A stretch of 8,787 bases of DNA from Ruminococcaceae bacterium UBA1236 (lineage in GTDB: Bacteria; Bacillota; Clostridia; Oscillospirales; Acutalibacteraceae). The notes under the pieces are model-generated. The model searched no databases, was not told the DNA's origin, and saw only the letters and a program-made list of their open reading frames with translations. Within the stretch, counting starts at the first letter, position 1. Each line of letters opens with the position of its first letter. Below are positions 5,980-8,787 of this stretch, piece after piece. Made by a program: the position numbers and the translations under genes. Location of the stretch: the NCBI GenBank assembly GCA_002309055.1, contig DBWO01000016.1:3072-11858 (forward strand), given 5' to 3'.

Positions 5980-7479
5980 ATGGACTATTCACGTTTCAAA
6001 AGCGGCAGCGATATCAGGGGTTATGCGCTCGGCGACGAAAGCAATCCTCTGTATATGAGCGATGAAATGGTTATGCGGTGCACCGCCGCGTTCGTTGATT
6101 TTGCGCGCGAAAAGCTCGGCAAAAGCGCTCTCACGGTGTCCGTAGGTCACGACAGTCGCCTTTCCGCGGACAGAATATCAAGCGCCGTTAAACTCGCGCT
6201 CACGGGCAAGGGAGCAGCCGTCATTGACTGCGGCCTCTGCTCAACCCCCGCGATGTTTATGACAACCGTTAAGGCGGGCTGTGACGCGGCTGTCCAGATA
6301 ACGGCGTCGCATCATCCCAAAGACAGAAACGGCCTTAAATTTTTCACTCCCGAGGGCGGACTTAACGGTGAGGATATCGCTCTCATTCTCAGAAACGCGG
6401 CTGAAAACGATATGCCGGTCAAAGGTGACGGCAAATGTGTTGCCCGCGATTTTATGGCGGAATATGCCGCTATGCTCCGCGATATGATAATTGATGGAAC
6501 GGGCGCAGGCGAAAAGCCGCTGGCAGGTCTTAAAATAATCGTTGACGCGGGAAACGGTGTCGGCGGATTCTACGCGAAAGATGTACTTGCTCCTCTCGGC
6601 GCGGACACAGAAGGAAGCCTTTATCTTGACCCTGACGGCAATTTCCCGAATCACGCGCCGAATCCCGAAAATGCTCAGGCTATGCAGTGCATAACCGACG
6701 CCACCGTTAAAACGGGCGCGGATATGGGCGTTATCTTTGACACGGATGTTGACCGCTCCGCTGTTGTAGGCAAAGGCGGCTTTGCGATTAACCGCAACCG
6801 GCTTGTCGCTCTCGCCGCGAAAACAGCGCTTGAAGACTGCCCCGGCGGCACAATAGTCACCGACAGCGTAACATCGGACGGCCTTGCCGAATTCATAAAA
6901 GAAAACGGCGGCGTACACCTTCGCTTCAAGAGGGGCTACAGAAATGTTATCAACAAACAGCTTGAGCTCTGCTCAAAGGGTATAAAATGCCCCCTTGCCA
7001 TTGAAACAAGCGGCCACGCGGCATTCGCGGGCAACTATTTTCTTGACGACGGAGCATATCTCGTGACAAAGCTGATAATCAAAGCCGCCTCCCTCGCGAA
7101 AGAGAGCGGCTCGCTCGAGAAGCTGATAAGCGCCCTCAAAGAGCCGGTTGAGGAAAAGGAACTGCGCTTTAAAATCCTCTGCGATGATTTCAGACCCGAG
7201 GGCGAAAAAATCATTGAGCTTTTCAAATCCGAAGCGCAAAACAATCCGGACCTTGAGCCGAGCCCCGACAATTACGAGGGCATAAGAATAAACAGCAAAG
7301 ACGGCGACGGCTGGTTCCTGCTGAGGCTCAGCGTTCACGACCCGATTATCGTGCTCAATTCCGAGAGCAACACCCCCGGCGGAGTTATGAAAATGTGCCG
7401 CACGGTCCTTGACATAATCAAAACGGCAGATAATATCTCCCTCCTCGACATAACCCCTCTGGAAGAATATGTGAAATGA
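5980..7479 (+). CDS. Phosphoglucomutase/phosphomannomutase-family protein
   Basis: This is a 499-residue alpha-D-phosphohexomutase, the family that moves phosphate between C1 and C6 of hexoses through a phosphoserine. Domains run in the usual order: KSGSDIRGYA near the N-terminus, phosphoserine loop TASHHPKDRNGLKFF (S110), metal loop DTDVDRSA (D254, D256, D258), sugar-recognition loop ETSGHAAF (342-349) and C-terminal phosphate-binding loop NSESNTPGG (460-468). Three of these differ from the common forms DGDGDR, GGEESGH/GEqSGH and R.SgTEP, but all three metal aspartates and the serine remain, so activity is likely. These variants resemble a divergent subfamily, so specificity (glucose, mannose or another sugar phosphate) is uncertain. 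Next to malQ, glucose-1-phosphate to glucose-6-phosphate conversion is the natural guess. It is the last gene of the + strand unit and ends 11 bases before a hairpin terminator. Confidence 0.9.
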   Translation: MDYSRFKSGSDIRGYALGDESNPLYMSDEMVMRCTAAFVDFAREKLGKSALTVSVGHDSRLSADRISSAVKLALTGKGAAVIDCGLCSTPAMFMTTVKAGCDAAVQITASHHPKDRNGLKFFTPEGGLNGEDIALILRNAAENDMPVKGDGKCVARDFMAEYAAMLRDMIIDGTGAGEKPLAGLKIIVDAGNGVGGFYAKDVLAPLGADTEGSLYLDPDGNFPNHAPNPENAQAMQCITDATVKTGADMGVIFDTDVDRSAVVGKGGFAINRNRLVALAAKTALEDCPGGTIVTDSVTSDGLAEFIKENGGVHLRFKRGYRNVINKQLELCSKGIKCPLAIETSGHAAFAGNYFLDDGAYLVTKLIIKAASLAKESGSLEKLISALKEPVEEKELRFKILCDDFRPEGEKIIELFKSEAQNNPDLEPSPDNYEGIRINSKDGDGWFLLRLSVHDPIIVLNSESNTPGGVMKMCRTVLDIIKTADNISLLDITPLEEYVK

Positions 7480-7490
7480 AAACAAAAGCA

Positions 7491-7520
7491 AAACCCGGTC
7501 ATCCGAAGATGACCGGGTTT
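7491..7520 (-). terminator. Bidirectional intrinsic terminator with UUCG loop
   Basis: AAACCCGGTCATC (7491-7503) and GATGACCGGGTTT (7508-7520) form a perfect 13-bp stem around four bases. On the minus strand, downstream of tsf, the loop is TTCG closed by C-G (the very stable cUUCGg tetraloop), and the stem runs into a T-rich tail TTTTGCTTTTGTTTT. It begins 16 bases after the tsf stop. On the + strand the loop is CGAA and the tail TTTAATATTGCTTTTT is a poorer T tract, but it can still end the mutase operon. No other terminator lies between these convergent operons. Confidence 0.85.
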
Positions 7521-7536
7521 AATATTGCTTTTTAAA

Positions 7537-8628
7537 TTATTTAACCATGCTGGCAACTTCTGCTGCGAAGTCGTCTGCTTTCTTTTCGATGCCTTCGCCC
7601 TTTGCGTAGCGGGTGAAGCTCTTAACGGTGATGTTTGCGCCTAAGCTCTTGGCAACGCTGCCGATGTAGCCGCCTACTGTGCCGTCAAAGAGATCGGTGC
7701 GTACAAACGCCTGATCAAGAAGGCAGATTTCCTTAATCTGCTTATTGATACGACCGTCGGTAAGCTTGCCGAAAATCGGGTTGGCAACATACTCGTCTTT
7801 GCCTGCGACTGCTGTCTCGGCAAGAGCGGCTTTCGCTTCCTCGGAGAGGAAATTGAAGAGGAACTTGTTGTTCTTCTCTGCTTCGTAAGCGTCAATATCC
7901 TTCTGCTCCCATTTGCCTGCCGCGATAGTCTTGGCGATAACGTCCATAAGGATGGGCTTGGGAAGGGATTCGGGCTTATTGAGAGCGCTCTCGATGGTGA
8001 TGTTCTTCATCTTAGCGAGCTCATCAGCGGAAATATCGTCCTGGCTGAGATATTCGGGGCTCATTGCCGCAACCTGCATCGCGACGTTTTTACCCATATC
8101 AACAAACTCGGGCTTGTCAGCCGCGTCGGTATCAAACGCAACAAGAACGCCTACCGAGCCGCCGCCGTGGATGTAAGAAACGGCTGTGCCTTCAACAAGG
8201 GCAAAACGGCGGAGTTTGAGATTCTCACGGATTTTAAGGAAGAGATCCTGGATAGCGTCGGCAACTGAAACGCTGCCGTCCGCTATGGTCGCTGCCGAAA
8301 GGGCATCGAGGTCCGCGGGCTTCTTCTCAACAACGGTCTTTGCAATCTGATTTGCAAGAGCGATGAAATCGGGATTCTTGCCGACAAAGTCGGTTTCGCA
8401 GTTAAGCTCCACAAGAGCGGATGCGCTTGCATCGGTGTAAACGCCGATAACGCCTCCAGCCGCTATACGGCCGGCTTTTTTTGCCGCCGAAGCGAGACCT
8501 TTTTCGCGGAGAATTTCAACTGCCTTGTCCATATCGCCGTCAGCTTCCTGGAGAGCCTTTTTGCAGTCCATCATGCCGACATTGGTCTTCTCTCTGAGAG
8601 CCTTAACATCTGAAGCTGTGAATGCCAT
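7537..8628 (-). CDS. tsf: Translation elongation factor Ts (long form, 363 aa)
   Basis: EF-Ts is the nucleotide exchange factor that releases GDP from EF-Tu in the cytoplasm. The N-terminal UBA-like domain (about 1-50: VKALREKTNVGMMDCKKAL) is typical, and the signature TDFVGKN (79-85) carries D80 and F81, the residues that push into EF-Tu to displace magnesium in E. coli. The core continues through KLRRF (138-142), GGSVGVLVAF (157-165) and NVAMQVAAMSPEYL (181-194). EF-Ts usually has 200-310 residues; here about 65-70 extra residues (roughly 219-286) sit between ESALN and the conserved GKLTDGRINKQIKEICLLDQAFV segment, with no frame break. The start at 8628 has AGGAGG eight bases upstream and lies three bases from the rpsB stop. 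Ala GCT and Lys AAG codons look more frequent by eye than in the neighbouring operon, as expected for a highly expressed gene. Confidence 0.97.
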   Translation of the reverse strand: MAFTASDVKALREKTNVGMMDCKKALQEADGDMDKAVEILREKGLASAAKKAGRIAAGGVIGVYTDASASALVELNCETDFVGKNPDFIALANQIAKTVVEKKPADLDALSAATIADGSVSVADAIQDLFLKIRENLKLRRFALVEGTAVSYIHGGGSVGVLVAFDTDAADKPEFVDMGKNVAMQVAAMSPEYLSQDDISADELAKMKNITIESALNKPESLPKPILMDVIAKTIAAGKWEQKDIDAYEAEKNNKFLFNFLSEEAKAALAETAVAGKDEYVANPIFGKLTDGRINKQIKEICLLDQAFVRTDLFDGTVGGYIGSVAKSLGANITVKSFTRYAKGEGIEKKADDFAAEVASMVK

Positions 8629-8631
8629 GTA

Positions 8632-8787
8632 TTATTCCTCCTCTGCGGTCTCTTCGGTTTCTGCGGTTTCTTCTGCTGCGGGAGCGCTCTGCTCGCCCTG
8701 TCTGCCTTCGATAACAGCGTCTGCCATTGCGCCTGCGATGAGCTTGACAGCGCGGATAGCGTCGTCATTGCCGGGGATAACGTAGTC
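8632..8787 (-). CDS. rpsB: 30S ribosomal protein S2 (C-terminal 51 residues; 5' end outside window)
   Basis: Reading the minus strand from the right edge in the first full frame gives DYVIPGNDDAIRAVKLI, then a short AGAMADAVIEGRQG helix, a well-known end of ribosomal protein S2, which sits on the 30S subunit and is needed for binding of S1 or mRNA. After EGRQG comes an acidic tail of about 20 residues, rich in glutamate and alanine and ending EEE, a common, poorly conserved S2 extension. The TAA stop is at 8634-8632, three bases before the tsf ATG. The rpsB-tsf order is conserved across bacteria, and the operon promoter must lie beyond the right edge. Confidence 0.95.
   Translation of the reverse strand, partial: DYVIPGNDDAIRAVKLIAGAMADAVIEGRQGEQSAPAAEETAETEETAEEE
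8637..8642 (-). promoter_or_regulatory. Shine-Dalgarno site of tsf, embedded in the rpsB tail
   Basis: On the minus strand, AGGAGG lies eight bases before the tsf ATG and is formed by the GAG GAG codons for the last glutamates of S2. It is a full match to the anti-Shine-Dalgarno core and decides the tsf start. Confidence 0.75.

Noticed and set aside
6241..6918. Long open frame on the minus strand opposite the mutase gene (225 codons), with another at 6973-7491
   Set aside because: Both lie wholly or almost wholly antisense to a well-supported gene, have no family resemblance or ribosome site, and have composition typical of frame shadows in GC-rich coding DNA.
8525..8785. Open frame on the plus strand spanning the rpsB-tsf junction
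   Set aside because: It is the complement of two confidently identified genes; its serine/alanine-rich product is a shadow of their codons.
1..8787. Mobile element, defence system, CRISPR array, tRNA or riboswitch
   Set aside because: No repeats, terminal inverted repeats, recombinase or phage genes were seen; leaders are too short for riboswitches and every interval is housekeeping or metabolic coding sequence.

Overview
The window looks like ordinary chromosome from an anaerobic member of the Clostridia (Bacillota). The best guess is a gut-type lineage of the Oscillospirales/Ruminococcaceae sort, inferred from the gene set, the purine-rich Shine-Dalgarno sites (AGGAGG, AGGAAGG), the tight ATGA/TGATG gene overlaps and the rpsB-tsf pair. 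The organism cannot be named from this sequence. Both ends cut through genes. No mobile element, CRISPR array, tRNA or rRNA was seen, and no stretch of more than 120 bases lacks a gene.

Left part, + strand (1-1842): the C-terminal half of a GH78 alpha-L-rhamnosidase, cut by the left edge, overlaps a small FMN nitroreductase by four bases (ATGA). On the - strand (1843-2478) a HAD-family hydrolase runs towards the nitroreductase, and the two stop codons abut with no base between them. The HAD gene has its own promoter in the 118-base divergent region 2479-2596, back-to-back with a strong-looking promoter for the next unit.

Middle, + strand (2597-7479): a compact four-gene unit made of malQ (4-alpha-glucanotransferase, GH77), a YnbB/'aluminium resistance' type PLP enzyme, a DUF2461 protein, and a phosphoglucomutase/phosphomannomutase-family enzyme. 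Gene junctions are +1 base, a 1-base overlap and a 2-base gap, so the unit is probably cotranscribed and translationally coupled. MalQ and the hexose-phosphate mutase fit together: alpha-glucan remodelling releases glucose and feeds phosphorylase, whose glucose-1-phosphate a phosphoglucomutase would turn into glucose-6-phosphate. The two genes between them have no obvious link to that pathway.

Right part, - strand (7537-8787): tsf (elongation factor Ts, with an internal segment of about 65-70 residues absent from the usual form) lies just downstream of the 3' end of rpsB (ribosomal protein S2), which is cut by the right edge. The mutase operon and the rpsB-tsf operon converge on one perfect 13-bp hairpin. 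Read from the tsf side it has a cUUCGg tetraloop and a U-rich tail, so it is probably a shared terminator.

I found no convincing new biological system. The points most worth a second look are the tsf insertion, the altered motifs of the mutase, the DxN motif of the HAD protein, the PLP enzyme and DUF2461 gene inside a glucan operon, and the compact regulatory junctions. Four gene starts were set by reading the local sequence rather than by taking the longest frame.
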